Origin: Actinomadura luzonensis
GTDB lineage: Bacteria; Actinomycetota; Actinomycetes; Streptosporangiales; Streptosporangiaceae
Direction of reading: 5' to 3'
Assembly (NCBI RefSeq): GCF_022664455.2
Contig: NZ_JAKRKC020000003.1
Location: forward strand, 62,001 to 126,000
Length of the DNA: 64,000 nt
The notes under the pieces were generated by a model. That model did no database searches, was not told the origin of the DNA, and was given only the letters and a program-made list of their open reading frames with translations. Of this stretch, positions 32,472 through 40,434 are shown piece after piece (within the stretch, counting starts at the first letter, position 1; every line of letters begins with the position of its first letter). Both the position numbers and the translations under genes were made by a program.

Positions 32472-33115
32472 TCAAGGTGCTGCTGGCCGACGACCAGGCG
32501 CTGGTCCGCGCGGGCTTCAAGGCGCTGCTGGACGCCCAGCCGGACATGACCGTGGTGGCCGAGGCCTCCGACGGGGCGGAGGCGGTGCGGCTGGCCGGGG
32601 AGCACGGGCCCGACGTGGTGCTGATGGACATCCGCATGCCCGGCACCGACGGCCTGACCGCCACCCGGCGGATGCCGGCGGGGCCGCGGATCATCATCCT
32701 GACCACGTTCGAGCTGGACGAGTACGTCTTCGAGGCGCTGCGCAGCGGCGCGAGCGGCTTCCTGGTCAAGGACACCGAGCCCGCCGAGCTGATCCAGGCC
32801 GTCCGGGTGGTGGCGGCCGGGGAGGCGCTGCTGTCGCCGAGCGTGACCCGCCGCCTGATCGCCGAGTACGCCTCCCGCGCCAAGGAGCCGGTCGCCGCCG
32901 ACGGCCTCGACACGCTCACCGAGCGCGAGCGGGAGGTGTTGTCCCTGGTCGGCACCGGCATGACCAACGACGAGATCGCCGCCAAGCTCTTCATGTCGCC
33001 GGCCACGGCGAAGACCCACGTCAGCCGGACCATGATGAAGCTGCACGCGCGCGACCGGGCGCAGCTCGTCGTCATCGCCTACGAGTCGGGGCTGGTGCGG
33101 CCCGGCTGGCTTTGA
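32468..33115 (+). CDS. LuxR/NarL-family response regulator
   Basis: A 215-residue regulator that overlaps the kinase stop (ATGA), its cognate partner. The receiver has DD at 8-9, Asp54 (VVLMDIRMPGTDG), Thr in IILTTFELDEYV and Lys in FLVKDTEP. The C-terminal HTH has LTEREREVLSLVGTGMTNDEI and SPATAKTHVSRTMMKL. One small oddity is the receiver sequence RRMPAGPRIIIL, slightly shorter than usual between alpha-3 and beta-4. Targets are unknown. Confidence 0.93.
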   Translation: MIKVLLADDQALVRAGFKALLDAQPDMTVVAEASDGAEAVRLAGEHGPDVVLMDIRMPGTDGLTATRRMPAGPRIIILTTFELDEYVFEALRSGASGFLVKDTEPAELIQAVRVVAAGEALLSPSVTRRLIAEYASRAKEPVAADGLDTLTEREREVLSLVGTGMTNDEIAAKLFMSPATAKTHVSRTMMKLHARDRAQLVVIAYESGLVRPGWL

Positions 33116-33126
33116 CGCCGATCCTG

Positions 33127-33146
33127 CTGTCAGTCTAGACTGACAG
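33127..33146 (+). promoter_or_regulatory. 20-bp perfect palindrome over the promoter of the HTH/Clp-N operon
   Basis: CTGTCAGTCTAGACTGACAG is a perfect palindrome. Its centre lies in the -10 hexamer TAGACT (33136-33141), which ends six nucleotides before the ATG at 33148. A dimer bound here would block the promoter. The downstream 79-residue HTH protein is the obvious candidate for autorepression. Confidence 0.65.
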
Positions 33147-33147
33147 C

Positions 33148-33387
33148 ATGGTGGAGAGCAGGGCAACGAGCGGGGACACGAGCACGGACCTGACCGAGCT
33201 GGCCGGGCGCATCAGGGCCCACGACCCCGCCCTCGGCCTCCGCGCCGTCGGCGCGCTGCACCGCCTGGCCGAGCAGGTCGAGGCCCTGTCGGTCGCGCAG
33301 GCCCGGGAGCAGGGCTGGACGTGGGAGCAGATCGGCGACGCCCTCGGCATGTCCCGCCAGTCCGTGCACGCCAAGTACGGGAAGTGA
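33148..33387 (+). CDS. Small helix-turn-helix DNA-binding protein
   Basis: A 79-residue protein with a single C-terminal HTH, EQGWTWEQIGDALGMSRQSVHAKYGK (about 54-79; the middle is the recognition helix), and a helical N-terminal part rich in AEQVEALSVAQARE that should dimerise. The ATG at 33148 is six nucleotides after the TAGACT -10, within a perfect palindrome, which points to autorepression of a leaderless message. It precedes a Clp N-domain gene by 10 bp, and the pair recurs in actinomycetes from memory of such neighbourhoods. Confidence 0.83.
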   Translation: MVESRATSGDTSTDLTELAGRIRAHDPALGLRAVGALHRLAEQVEALSVAQAREQGWTWEQIGDALGMSRQSVHAKYGK

Positions 33388-33397
33388 GGGGATCACG

Positions 33398-33853
33398 ATG
33401 TTCGGCAGGGAGAAGAGCCCGTTCGCGGTGGTCGTGAAGTCCGCCCTGGAGGAGGCGAGGCAGCGCGGCGACCGCCGGCTCGGCACCGAGCACCTGCTGC
33501 TGGGCCTGCTGCACCACCCGGAGTCGGCGCGGGCGCTCGGCGTCGGGGTGGAGGGGGCGCGGGCCGCGCTCGACGACCTCGACAGGGAGGCGCTGGGCAT
33601 GCTCGGCCTGGACGTCGGCGACGTGCCGCGCACCCCGCGCAAGCACCCCCCGGTGCCCGGCACCGCGCTCACCTCCAGCGCGCGGGCCGTCATCAACCGG
33701 GCGATCAAGCAGACCACCGCGAGGACGCGCTCGGCCGCCGCGCCGCGGGAGATCGCCCTCGCGCTGCTCGCCCAGGGCCGCCCCGACCCGGTCGCGCAGC
33801 TCGTGGACCGGCTCGGCATCGACCGCGCCGCCGTCCGCGCCCGCCTCGCCTGA
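33398..33853 (+). CDS. Clp N-terminal (Clp-N repeat) domain protein without ATPase
   Basis: A 151-residue protein consisting of a Clp-N double repeat like the start of ClpC/ClpA: FAVVVKSALEEARQRGDRRLGTEHLLLGLL (the second half, GTEHLLLGLL, is diagnostic), then a second helical repeat with SSARAVINRAIKQT and PREIALALLAQG. No AAA+ module follows. Such stand-alone N domains may act as adaptors or anti-adaptors for Clp proteases or bind hydrophobic substrates. It follows the HTH gene in an operon. The exact partner is unknown. Confidence 0.83.
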   Translation: MFGREKSPFAVVVKSALEEARQRGDRRLGTEHLLLGLLHHPESARALGVGVEGARAALDDLDREALGMLGLDVGDVPRTPRKHPPVPGTALTSSARAVINRAIKQTTARTRSAAAPREIALALLAQGRPDPVAQLVDRLGIDRAAVRARLA

Positions 33854-33899
33854 CGATATTCGGTTGATCCGGCCGCCGCGGGCGGGTCATGGTCGGAGG

Positions 33900-34664
33900 A
33901 TGCGGCGCACGTACGACGACCTGGTCCACGAGGCCGCCACGGTCTCCGTGGACGGCTGGGACTTCTCCTGGCTGAACGGCCGGGCCACCGAGGAACGCCC
34001 CTCCTGGGGCTACTCCCGGCTGCTCGCCGGGCGCATGGCGGCCGCGCGGGCCGCGCTCGACCTGCAGACCGGCGGCGGCGAGATCCTGGCCGGGGTGCCG
34101 GTGCTGCCGCCGGTGACCGTGGCCACCGAGTCCTGGCCGCCCAACCTCGAGCTGGCCGCCTCCCGGTTGCGCCCGCGCGGCGCCCGGGTGGTGGCCGACG
34201 ACGGGTCGGAGCGGCTGCCGTTCGCGGGCGGCGTCTTCGACCTGGTCACCGCCCGGCACCCGGTGCGCACCCACTGGCCGGAGATCGCCCGGGTGCTCGC
34301 CCCCGGCGGCTCCTACCTGTCCCAGCAGGTCGGGCCGCGCACCGTCTTCGAGCTGGCCGAGTGGTTCCTCGGCCCGCTCGACGGCTCGGCCCGCGACGTC
34401 GGCGCGGCCAGGGCGGCCGCCGAGGCCGCCGGGCTGCGCGTGGTCGACCTGCGCTTCGAGCGGCTGCGGATGGAGTTCGGCGACATCGGCGCGGTGGTCT
34501 ACTTCCTGCGCAAGGTCATCTGGATCGTGCCGGGCTTCTCCGTCGAGCGGTACGCCGGCCGGCTGCGCGCGCTGCACGAGCGCATCGAGGCCGAGGGCCC
34601 GTTCGTCGCTCACTCCAGCCGTTTCCTCATCGAGGCGAGGAGGCCCGGTGGCCCGGCTGCGTGA
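33900..34664 (+). CDS. Class I SAM-dependent methyltransferase-like protein
   Basis: A 254-residue protein with a Rossmann methyltransferase core: LDLQTGGGEILAG (about 48-60) as motif I, a LERASRL-type acidic/hydrophobic strand, FDLVTARHPV and a post-core RVLAPGGSYLSQQVG (about 137-151), the typical motif after the SAM site. Motif I is GTGGGE-like rather than the usual DxGxGxG, so it should still bind SAM but is slightly unusual. The ATG at 33900 was preferred; a TTG at 33864 would add 12 residues. It overlaps the VOC gene by 17 bp. The substrate is unknown. Confidence 0.82.
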   Translation: MRRTYDDLVHEAATVSVDGWDFSWLNGRATEERPSWGYSRLLAGRMAAARAALDLQTGGGEILAGVPVLPPVTVATESWPPNLELAASRLRPRGARVVADDGSERLPFAGGVFDLVTARHPVRTHWPEIARVLAPGGSYLSQQVGPRTVFELAEWFLGPLDGSARDVGAARAAAEAAGLRVVDLRFERLRMEFGDIGAVVYFLRKVIWIVPGFSVERYAGRLRALHERIEAEGPFVAHSSRFLIEARRPGGPAA

Positions 34665-35019
34665 CCTCGTTGTCGACTGCCGGCACCCCGCCTCGCTGGC
34701 CCGGTTCTGGGCGGCGGCGCTCGACGGCTACGCGGTGGCGCCGTACGACGAGGCCGAGCTGGCCCGGCTGCGCGCCGAGGGCGTCGACGACCCCGAGGAC
34801 GACCCGACGGTGCTGCTGGAGGGCGGGCCGCCGCGCCTGTGGTTCCAGCGGGTGCCCGAGCGGAAGGTCGTCAAGAACCGGCTCCACCTCGACCTCCAGG
34901 CCGCCGACCAGGCCGCCGAGGTGGCCAGGCTGACCGCCCTGGGCGCCGCCGTGCAGGCCGTCCACGACTCGTGGGTGACGATGACCGACCCCGAGGGCAA
35001 CGAGTTCTGCGTGTTCTGA
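34648..35019 (+). CDS. VOC family (glyoxalase-like) protein
   Basis: A 123-residue single-domain protein of the vicinal oxygen chelate superfamily in its short actinobacterial form: LRDLVVDCRHPASLARFWAA at the start, LWFQRVPERKVVKNRLHLDL in the middle, MTDPEGNEFCVF at the end. His at HLDL and Glu in EGNEF are potential metal ligands. The GTG at 34648 has GAGGAGG upstream and overlaps the methyltransferase end by 17 bp, so the two are translated together. The activity is unknown. Confidence 0.87.
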   Translation: MARLRDLVVDCRHPASLARFWAAALDGYAVAPYDEAELARLRAEGVDDPEDDPTVLLEGGPPRLWFQRVPERKVVKNRLHLDLQAADQAAEVARLTALGAAVQAVHDSWVTMTDPEGNEFCVF

Positions 35020-35154
35020 CGGCGGCTACCCCGGCGGGCGTACGGGGCGCGCCGCCGCGCACTCCGCCGGGCGCAGCGCGAGCGGCGACCGGCGGACGAT
35101 TCGCCGCGGCCTCCTTCCGCGGACCCTGGAGGTACCACGACAAAGGAGGAGAAC

Positions 35155-35427
35155 ATGCACACGATCGCGCTGCTGACGCCCCACTGGGGCGGCGGCTTCT
35201 GGCCGGTCTTCCCGGCCCTGTGGGGGCTGTTCTGGATCGCCGTCGTCGCCCTGGCCGTCACGGCCCGGCGCCGCGGCTGGTGGGGGCCGCGCCGCCCGCA
35301 GGCGGCGGCTCCAGCGGCGCCGACGGCGGGCGCGGAGCAGATCCTCGCCGAACGGTACGCGCGGGGCGAGATGAGCGACGACGAGTACTTCGAGAAGATG
35401 TCCGTGCTCCGGAACGCCTCCGCGTAA
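35155..35427 (+). CDS. SHOCT-domain membrane protein
   Basis: A 90-residue protein with one hydrophobic helix (about 15-36, FWPVFPALWGLFWIAVVALAV), a basic RRRGWWGPRR stop-transfer segment and a C-terminal SHOCT motif (AEQILAERYARGEMSDDEYFEKM). SHOCT domains sit on the C-termini of many membrane proteins and are thought to mediate oligomerisation. The ATG at 35155 has AAAGGAGG seven nucleotides upstream. The next gene encodes a TauE/cupredoxin protein, but no direct link is evident. Confidence 0.87.
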   Translation: MHTIALLTPHWGGGFWPVFPALWGLFWIAVVALAVTARRRGWWGPRRPQAAAPAAPTAGAEQILAERYARGEMSDDEYFEKMSVLRNASA

Positions 35428-35516
35428 ACGTCACCAACCGTGCGAGATCTGTCACTGGCCGCATCCGCCGGAGCGCACTACCGTACAGGTATGCGATCCG
35501 GCACGGAGCGCGTCCC

Positions 35517-36395
35517 CTGAGCGCCGAAGCCGCCGCCCTGCTCGCCGGCGGGGTGGCCGCGGGGCTGGTGGCGGGCACCGCGACGTGCGCCGCCACCCAG
35601 GGCGGCCTGCTGATGGGGCTGGTCGGCCGGGGCGGCGACCCGGCGGCGGTGGGGTGGTTCCTGGCGGGGCGGCTGGCGTCGTACACGCTGGCCGGGGCGC
35701 TGCTGGGGCTGCTCGGCTCGGCCGTCAGCCTGCCGCCCGCGGCCCGCGCCGTGCTGCTCGTCGCGGCCGGCGTGGTGGTGATCGTGTTCGCGGTGCGGAT
35801 GTTGCGGCGCGGGCACTGCGCGGCGCGGCCCGGGCGGGAGGTCTCCCGGCTCAGGGCGCCGCTGCTCGGCGCGGCCACCGTCCTGGTGCCGTGCGGCATG
35901 ACGATCGGCATGGAGATGATCGCCGTCTCCAGCGGCTCGCCGCTGGAGGGGGCGGCGGCCATGGCGGGGTTCGTGGCCGGCACCGCTCCCGCGTTCGCGC
36001 TGCTCGGGTACGTGCTGCGGCGCATCTCCCGCACCCGCCTGGCCAGGGCGGCCGCCGTGGTCGCGATCGCCGCCGGCCTCTGGACCGCCGGCGCCGGGCT
36101 CAACCTGGCCGGCTGGCTGCCCGCCGCCGCCCCCGACGCCGCCGGACCGGTCTCCCCTGTGGTCACCGTGTGGGCCACGCGCACCGGCTACCGCCCGGCC
36201 CTGGTGACCGTCCCCGCGAACACGCCGGTCGAGATCGTCTTCAAGGTGGCCGACCGGGGCTGCACCAGCACCGTCAGCATCGCCGGGCGCGACGTCGCGC
36301 TCCCGGCCACCGTGCGCCTGCCGCCGCGGCCGCCCGGCACGCTGCGCTACGTCTGCGGCATGGGCATGTACACCGGGTTCGTCGACTTCCGGTGA
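35517..36395 (+). CDS. TauE/SafE (UreH-like) membrane protein with C-terminal cupredoxin domain; 5' end probably frameshifted
   Basis: About 290 residues: six hydrophobic helices of the TauE/SafE or UreH-like type (GTATCAATQGGLLMGL; VPCGMTIGMEMIAVSSGSPL), then a cupredoxin-like domain with RGCTSTVSI and YVCGMGMYTGFV, the Cys/Met pattern of metal-binding cupredoxins. A role in copper or other metal export or homeostasis is likely. The frame has no ordinary start upstream: CTG 35517 or GTG 35553 are the only options. However, an ATG at 35491, placed six nucleotides after TACCGT, runs nine codons in another frame and would join smoothly if CCCC (35514-35517) had one more C. The intact gene probably starts at 35491. 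Confidence 0.75.
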   Translation: MSAEAAALLAGGVAAGLVAGTATCAATQGGLLMGLVGRGGDPAAVGWFLAGRLASYTLAGALLGLLGSAVSLPPAARAVLLVAAGVVVIVFAVRMLRRGHCAARPGREVSRLRAPLLGAATVLVPCGMTIGMEMIAVSSGSPLEGAAAMAGFVAGTAPAFALLGYVLRRISRTRLARAAAVVAIAAGLWTAGAGLNLAGWLPAAAPDAAGPVSPVVTVWATRTGYRPALVTVPANTPVEIVFKVADRGCTSTVSIAGRDVALPATVRLPPRPPGTLRYVCGMGMYTGFVDFR

Positions 36396-36460
36396 CCCCA
36401 GCCGCGCGTTGTCGGCGATTACCGTTCGCGATCGGATGATCACGTGCCAGTCTGTGCCCT

Positions 36461-37846
36461 ATGGTGTGGCAAGGAGAGGTGGCGGCGCCCGCCGTGCCGG
36501 CGCCGCGAACGGGCGAGGAGCCCGAGCTGCTGACCGCCGCCCTCACGGGTGACCCGGAGGCCGCGCACCGGCTCGGCAGGCTCTACGCCCAGCACGGCGA
36601 CCGCGCGTCCGCCCGGCAGTGGTGGGAGCTGGCCGCCGCCGCCGGCAACGTCGACAGCGCCTTCAACCTCGGCATCTGGCACGAGAAGCACGGCAGCCTG
36701 GAGGAGGCCGTCACCTGGTACGAGAGCGCCGCCGTCACCGGCGACGCCGAGGCCGCCGCCAACCTCGCCACGCTCCTGCTGGAGCAGCGCGGCGACGTGG
36801 CGGGCGCCCGCCGCTGGTACGAGCTGGCCGCCCGGGCCGGCTCCCGGGTCGCCGCCCGCCGGCTGGCGCTGGTCTGCGAGGACGCCGGCGAGCAGGCCGC
36901 GGCGCGCGAGTGGCACCGCCGCGCGGCCGGCGAGGGCGACACCGCCTCCGCCCACGACCTCGGCTTCCTCGCCTACGCCGCCGGCGAGGACGAGGAGACC
37001 GTGCGGTGGTGGGAGTTCGCCGCCCGGGGCGGCCACGTCGAGTCCGCCTACTGCATGGGCCTCTACCTGGACGCCTGCCGCGACCCGGAGGGCGCCGAGG
37101 CGTACTACCGGCTGGCCGCCAGGAGCGAGCACCCGGGCGCGGCCTCCTGGCTCGGCGGCATCGCGCTGTCCAGGGGCGACCTCCGCACCGCGCGGGCCTG
37201 GTACGAGCGCGCCGCCAACGCCGGCCGCGTCGACGACCAGCGCATGGCCGGGTTCGTCTGCGTCGAGCTGGGCGACTGCGGGACGGCCGGCCACTGGTTC
37301 GGCCGGGCCGCGGCCGGCGGCGACGCCGAGGCCGCCTTCACCTACGGGCTGCTGCTCATCGCCGAGTTCGGCGACCTGGCCGGGGGGCGGCACTGGTTCG
37401 GGCAGGCGGCGCGGGCCGGCCACCACGGGGCCGCGGTCGAGCTGGGCGGGCTGCTGACGGCCTCCGGCGAGCTGGGCGAGGCCCACCGGTGGCTGTCCGA
37501 CCCGCCGCCGCCCGTCTGGGCCCGGCCGGCCGAGCCCGAGCTGGCCGCGCGGGCCGAGCTCGCCGCCGCCGCCACCGGGCGGCGGGGCGGCGAGGCGCTG
37601 GACGCGGCCGGGCTCACCGAGATCCTGGCCACCTGGGACCTGATGACCAGGCCGCTGCACGACCACTCCGACGTGGTGGGCTGGCTGGTGCGGCGCAGCG
37701 GGGCGCACACCAGCGCGGTCGAGCACCTGGCGTCGGTGCGCGGCACGCTGCTGCGCCCCGGCACCGCGCCGTGGCCGAGCCCGGCGGAGGTGCAGCACGT
37801 CCTGGCCACCGCCCGCGACCTGCGCGGGCGGCTCGGCCTGGAGTGA
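36461..37846 (+). CDS. Sel1/TPR-repeat protein
   Basis: A 461-residue soluble protein built of about nine 36-residue Sel1-like repeats, each with an A-x2-YE/WW-LAA pattern (ARQWWELAAAAGN, VTWYESAAVTGD, RRWYELAARAGS, AWYERAANAGR, HWFGRAAAGGD). The C-terminal ~100 residues are non-repetitive and helical. Sel1 repeats are protein-interaction solenoids; there is no signal peptide, so the partner should be cytosolic. The ATG at 36461 follows CAGTCT (36448-36453) by seven nucleotides. It ends 1 bp before the convergent alanine dehydrogenase. No catalytic role is expected. Confidence 0.87.
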   Translation: MVWQGEVAAPAVPAPRTGEEPELLTAALTGDPEAAHRLGRLYAQHGDRASARQWWELAAAAGNVDSAFNLGIWHEKHGSLEEAVTWYESAAVTGDAEAAANLATLLLEQRGDVAGARRWYELAARAGSRVAARRLALVCEDAGEQAAAREWHRRAAGEGDTASAHDLGFLAYAAGEDEETVRWWEFAARGGHVESAYCMGLYLDACRDPEGAEAYYRLAARSEHPGAASWLGGIALSRGDLRTARAWYERAANAGRVDDQRMAGFVCVELGDCGTAGHWFGRAAAGGDAEAAFTYGLLLIAEFGDLAGGRHWFGQAARAGHHGAAVELGGLLTASGELGEAHRWLSDPPPPVWARPAEPELAARAELAAAATGRRGGEALDAAGLTEILATWDLMTRPLHDHSDVVGWLVRRSGAHTSAVEHLASVRGTLLRPGTAPWPSPAEVQHVLATARDLRGRLGLE

Positions 37847-37847
37847 C

Positions 37848-38957
37848 CTACAGCACCTCGGCCACCGGGGTGAACGGCAGGCCGAGGGCCTCGGCGACGG
37901 GCTGGTTCGTCAGCCGGCCGTCGTGCGTGTTGAGGCCGGCGGCGAGGGCCGCGTCGGCCCGCAGGGCCTCCCGCCAGCCCAGGTTGGCCAGCTTGACCGC
38001 GTACGGGAGGGTGGCGTTGGTCAGGGCGTAGGTGGAGGTGTTGGCCACCGAGCCCGGCATGTTGGCCACGCAGTAGAAGATCGACTCGTGCACCTTGTAC
38101 GTCGGCTCGGCGTGCGTGGTCGGACGCGAGTCCTCGAAGCAGCCGCCCTGGTCGATGGCGATGTCGACCAGCACCGAGCCCGGCCGCATCCGGCTGACCA
38201 GGTCGTTGCTGACCAGCGTCGGGGCCTTGGCGCCGGGGATCAGCACCGCGCCGATCACCAGGTCGGCCTGCAGCACCTCCTGCTCGATGGCGTACCGGGT
38301 GGAGACGAGGGTCTTCAGCCGGCCCTGGTAGATGGCGTCGATGTGGCGGAGCCGGTCGACGTTGGTGTCGAGGACGGTGACGTCCGCGCCCATGCCGACC
38401 GCGATCTGGGCCGCGTTCAGCCCGGACACGCCGCCGCCGATGACGACGACCTTGGCCGGCGCCACGCCGGGCACGCCGCCGGGCAGGACGCCGCGCCCGC
38501 CGTTGAAGCGCATGAGGTTGTAGGCGCCGACCTGGGGGGCGAGCCGCCCCGCGACCTCGGACATGGGGGCGAGCAGCGGCAGGCTGTGGCCGACCTGGAC
38601 GGTCTCGTACGCGATGCCGGTGGTCCTGGCGCCCAGCAGGGCGTCGGTGCAGGCCCGGGAGGCGGCCAGGTGCAGGTACGTGAACAGCACCAGGCCCTCG
38701 CGCAGCCGGTGGTACTCCTCGGCGATGGGCTCCTTGACCTTGAGCACCATCTCCGCCTCGCCCCAGACGGCGTCGGCGGTGTCGAGGATCTTGGCGCCGG
38801 CGGAGAGGTACTCCTCGTCCGTGATGTGCGAGCCGAGGCCCGCGCCGCGCTGGACCATGACGTCGTGGCCGTTGCGCACCAGTTCGTGGACGCCTGCGGG
38901 TGTGGCGGCCACGCGGTACTCGTGGTTCTTGACCTCGGCAGGGACGCCGATCTTCAT
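37848..38957 (-). CDS. ald: Alanine dehydrogenase
   Basis: A 369-residue NAD-dependent enzyme that interconverts L-alanine and pyruvate plus ammonia. It has the expected start (MKIGVPAEVKNHEYRVAATP), the pyruvate-site region KVKEP and FTYLHLAA (about 74-98), and the Rossmann motif VVVIGGGVSGLNAAQIA (about 169-185). Length and order of motifs are normal. The ATG at 38957 has AAAGGA upstream. It lies 62 bp downstream of the omega-aminotransferase on the same strand, so it can regenerate the pyruvate acceptor from the alanine formed. The two form a plausible amine-catabolism unit. Confidence 0.95.
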   Translation of the reverse strand: MKIGVPAEVKNHEYRVAATPAGVHELVRNGHDVMVQRGAGLGSHITDEEYLSAGAKILDTADAVWGEAEMVLKVKEPIAEEYHRLREGLVLFTYLHLAASRACTDALLGARTTGIAYETVQVGHSLPLLAPMSEVAGRLAPQVGAYNLMRFNGGRGVLPGGVPGVAPAKVVVIGGGVSGLNAAQIAVGMGADVTVLDTNVDRLRHIDAIYQGRLKTLVSTRYAIEQEVLQADLVIGAVLIPGAKAPTLVSNDLVSRMRPGSVLVDIAIDQGGCFEDSRPTTHAEPTYKVHESIFYCVANMPGSVANTSTYALTNATLPYAVKLANLGWREALRADAALAAGLNTHDGRLTNQPVAEALGLPFTPVAEVL

Positions 38958-39019
38958 GGCGGTGGATCCTTTCGGGAGCCGGCACGCCGTCGTGCCGGGC
39001 TGAGGGGTGCTGGAGGAGC

Positions 39020-40402
39020 TCAGATGCGCGTCCACGCCTCGGTGAGCACGCCGCGCAGGATGGAGCCGATCTCCTCGAACTCCCGCGGGCCCGCGATCAG
39101 CGGAGGCGCGAGCTGGATGACGGGGTCGCCGCGGTCGTCGGCCCGGCAGTAGAGCCCGGCGTCGAACAGCGCCTTGGACAGGAAGCCGCGCAGCAGCCGC
39201 TCGGACTCGTCGGCGTCGAAGGTCTGCTTGGTCGCCTTGTCCTTGACCAGCTCGATGCCCCAGAAGTAGCCGGAGCCGCGCACGTCGCCGACGATGGGCA
39301 GGTCGCGCAGCTCGTCCAGGGTCTTCTGGAACAGCGGCTCGTTCCTGGTGACGTGGCCGAGGAGGTCCTCGCGCTCGAAGATGTCGAGGTTGGCGAGGGC
39401 GACGGCGGCCGAGACGGGGTGCCCGCCGAAGGTGTAGCCGTGGGCGAACATGGTGTCGCCGTCCTTGAACGGCTCGAACAGCCGCTCGTGCGCGATCATC
39501 GCGCCGATGGGCGAGTAGCCGCTGGTCATGCCCTTGGCGCAGGTGATGATGTCGGGCACGTAGTCGAACTTCTGGCCGCCGAACATGGTGCCGAGCCGGC
39601 CGAAGGCGCAGATCACCTCGTCGGAGACGAGCAGGACGTCGTACTCGTCGCAGATCTCGCGCAGCCGCTGGAAGTAGCCGGGGGGCGGCGGGAAGCAGCC
39701 GCCGGCGTTCTGCACGGGCTCGGCGAAGACGGCGGCCACCGTGTCGGGACCCTCCATCTCGATGGCGCGGGCCACGCGGTCGGCCGCCCAGATGCCGTAC
39801 TGCTCGGGGGTCATGCCGGGGACGCCGGTGATCTCGTCGGCGCGGTAGTGGTTGGTGTTCGGGACGCGGACGGAGCCGGGCACCAGCGGCTCGAACATCT
39901 GCTTGAACGCCGGGATGCCGGTGATCGACAGGGCGCCCTGCGGGGTGCCGTGGTAGGCGATCTGGCGGCTGATGACCTTGTGCTTGAGCGGCTTGCCGAC
40001 GAGCTTGTAGTACTGCTTGGCGAGCTTCCAGGCGGTCTCGACGGCCTCGCCGCCGCCGGTGGTGAAGAAGACGCGGTTGAGCTCGCCCGGGGTGTGCGCG
40101 GCCAGGCGCTGGGCCAGCTCGGCGGCCTTGGGGTGGGCGTAGGACCACAGAGGGAAGAAGGCCAGCTCCTGGGCCTGCTTGGCGGCCGCCTCGGCGAGCT
40201 CCTGGCGGCCGTGGCCGACCTGGACGACGAAGAGCCCGGCCAGGCCGTCGAGGTAGCGCCTGCCGTGGATGTCGTAGACGTAGGACCCCTCACCGCGCAC
40301 GATGGTGGGGATCTCGGACTGCTGGTAGGCGCTGTGTCGCGTGAAGTGCAACCACAGGTTGTCTTGCGCGGCCTTCAGGACGTCGTGTTCCGGCTGCGTC
40401 AT
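39020..40402 (-). CDS. Class III (omega-amino acid:pyruvate-type) aminotransferase
   Basis: A 460-residue PLP enzyme. The PLP lysine is Lys290 in ITCAKGMTSGY and the cofactor aspartate is Asp261 in LLVSDEVICAFGR. TTGGGEAVETAWKLA (114-128) binds the phosphate. The N-terminal sequence, YVYDIHGRRYLDGLAGLFVVQVGHG, is of the beta-alanine/taurine/omega-amino-acid:pyruvate group. The ATG at 40402 follows GAGGGAAG. With alanine dehydrogenase behind it, transamination to pyruvate and recycling of alanine is the likely cycle. Which amine it uses (putrescine-type, beta-alanine, taurine) is not decidable here. The promoter region carries repeated GTTTGCC sites. Confidence 0.9.
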   Translation of the reverse strand: MTQPEHDVLKAAQDNLWLHFTRHSAYQQSEIPTIVRGEGSYVYDIHGRRYLDGLAGLFVVQVGHGRQELAEAAAKQAQELAFFPLWSYAHPKAAELAQRLAAHTPGELNRVFFTTGGGEAVETAWKLAKQYYKLVGKPLKHKVISRQIAYHGTPQGALSITGIPAFKQMFEPLVPGSVRVPNTNHYRADEITGVPGMTPEQYGIWAADRVARAIEMEGPDTVAAVFAEPVQNAGGCFPPPPGYFQRLREICDEYDVLLVSDEVICAFGRLGTMFGGQKFDYVPDIITCAKGMTSGYSPIGAMIAHERLFEPFKDGDTMFAHGYTFGGHPVSAAVALANLDIFEREDLLGHVTRNEPLFQKTLDELRDLPIVGDVRGSGYFWGIELVKDKATKQTFDADESERLLRGFLSKALFDAGLYCRADDRGDPVIQLAPPLIAGPREFEEIGSILRGVLTEAWTRI

Positions 40403-40434
40403 GGCTATCTTCCCTCGTCTCTGAACTGACCCAA

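Noticed and set aside
35491..35520. A nine-codon leader peptide before the TauE/cupredoxin gene
   Set aside because: The join at CCCC restores a normal N-terminus, so a lost base explains it better than a regulatory leader peptide. It remains possible.
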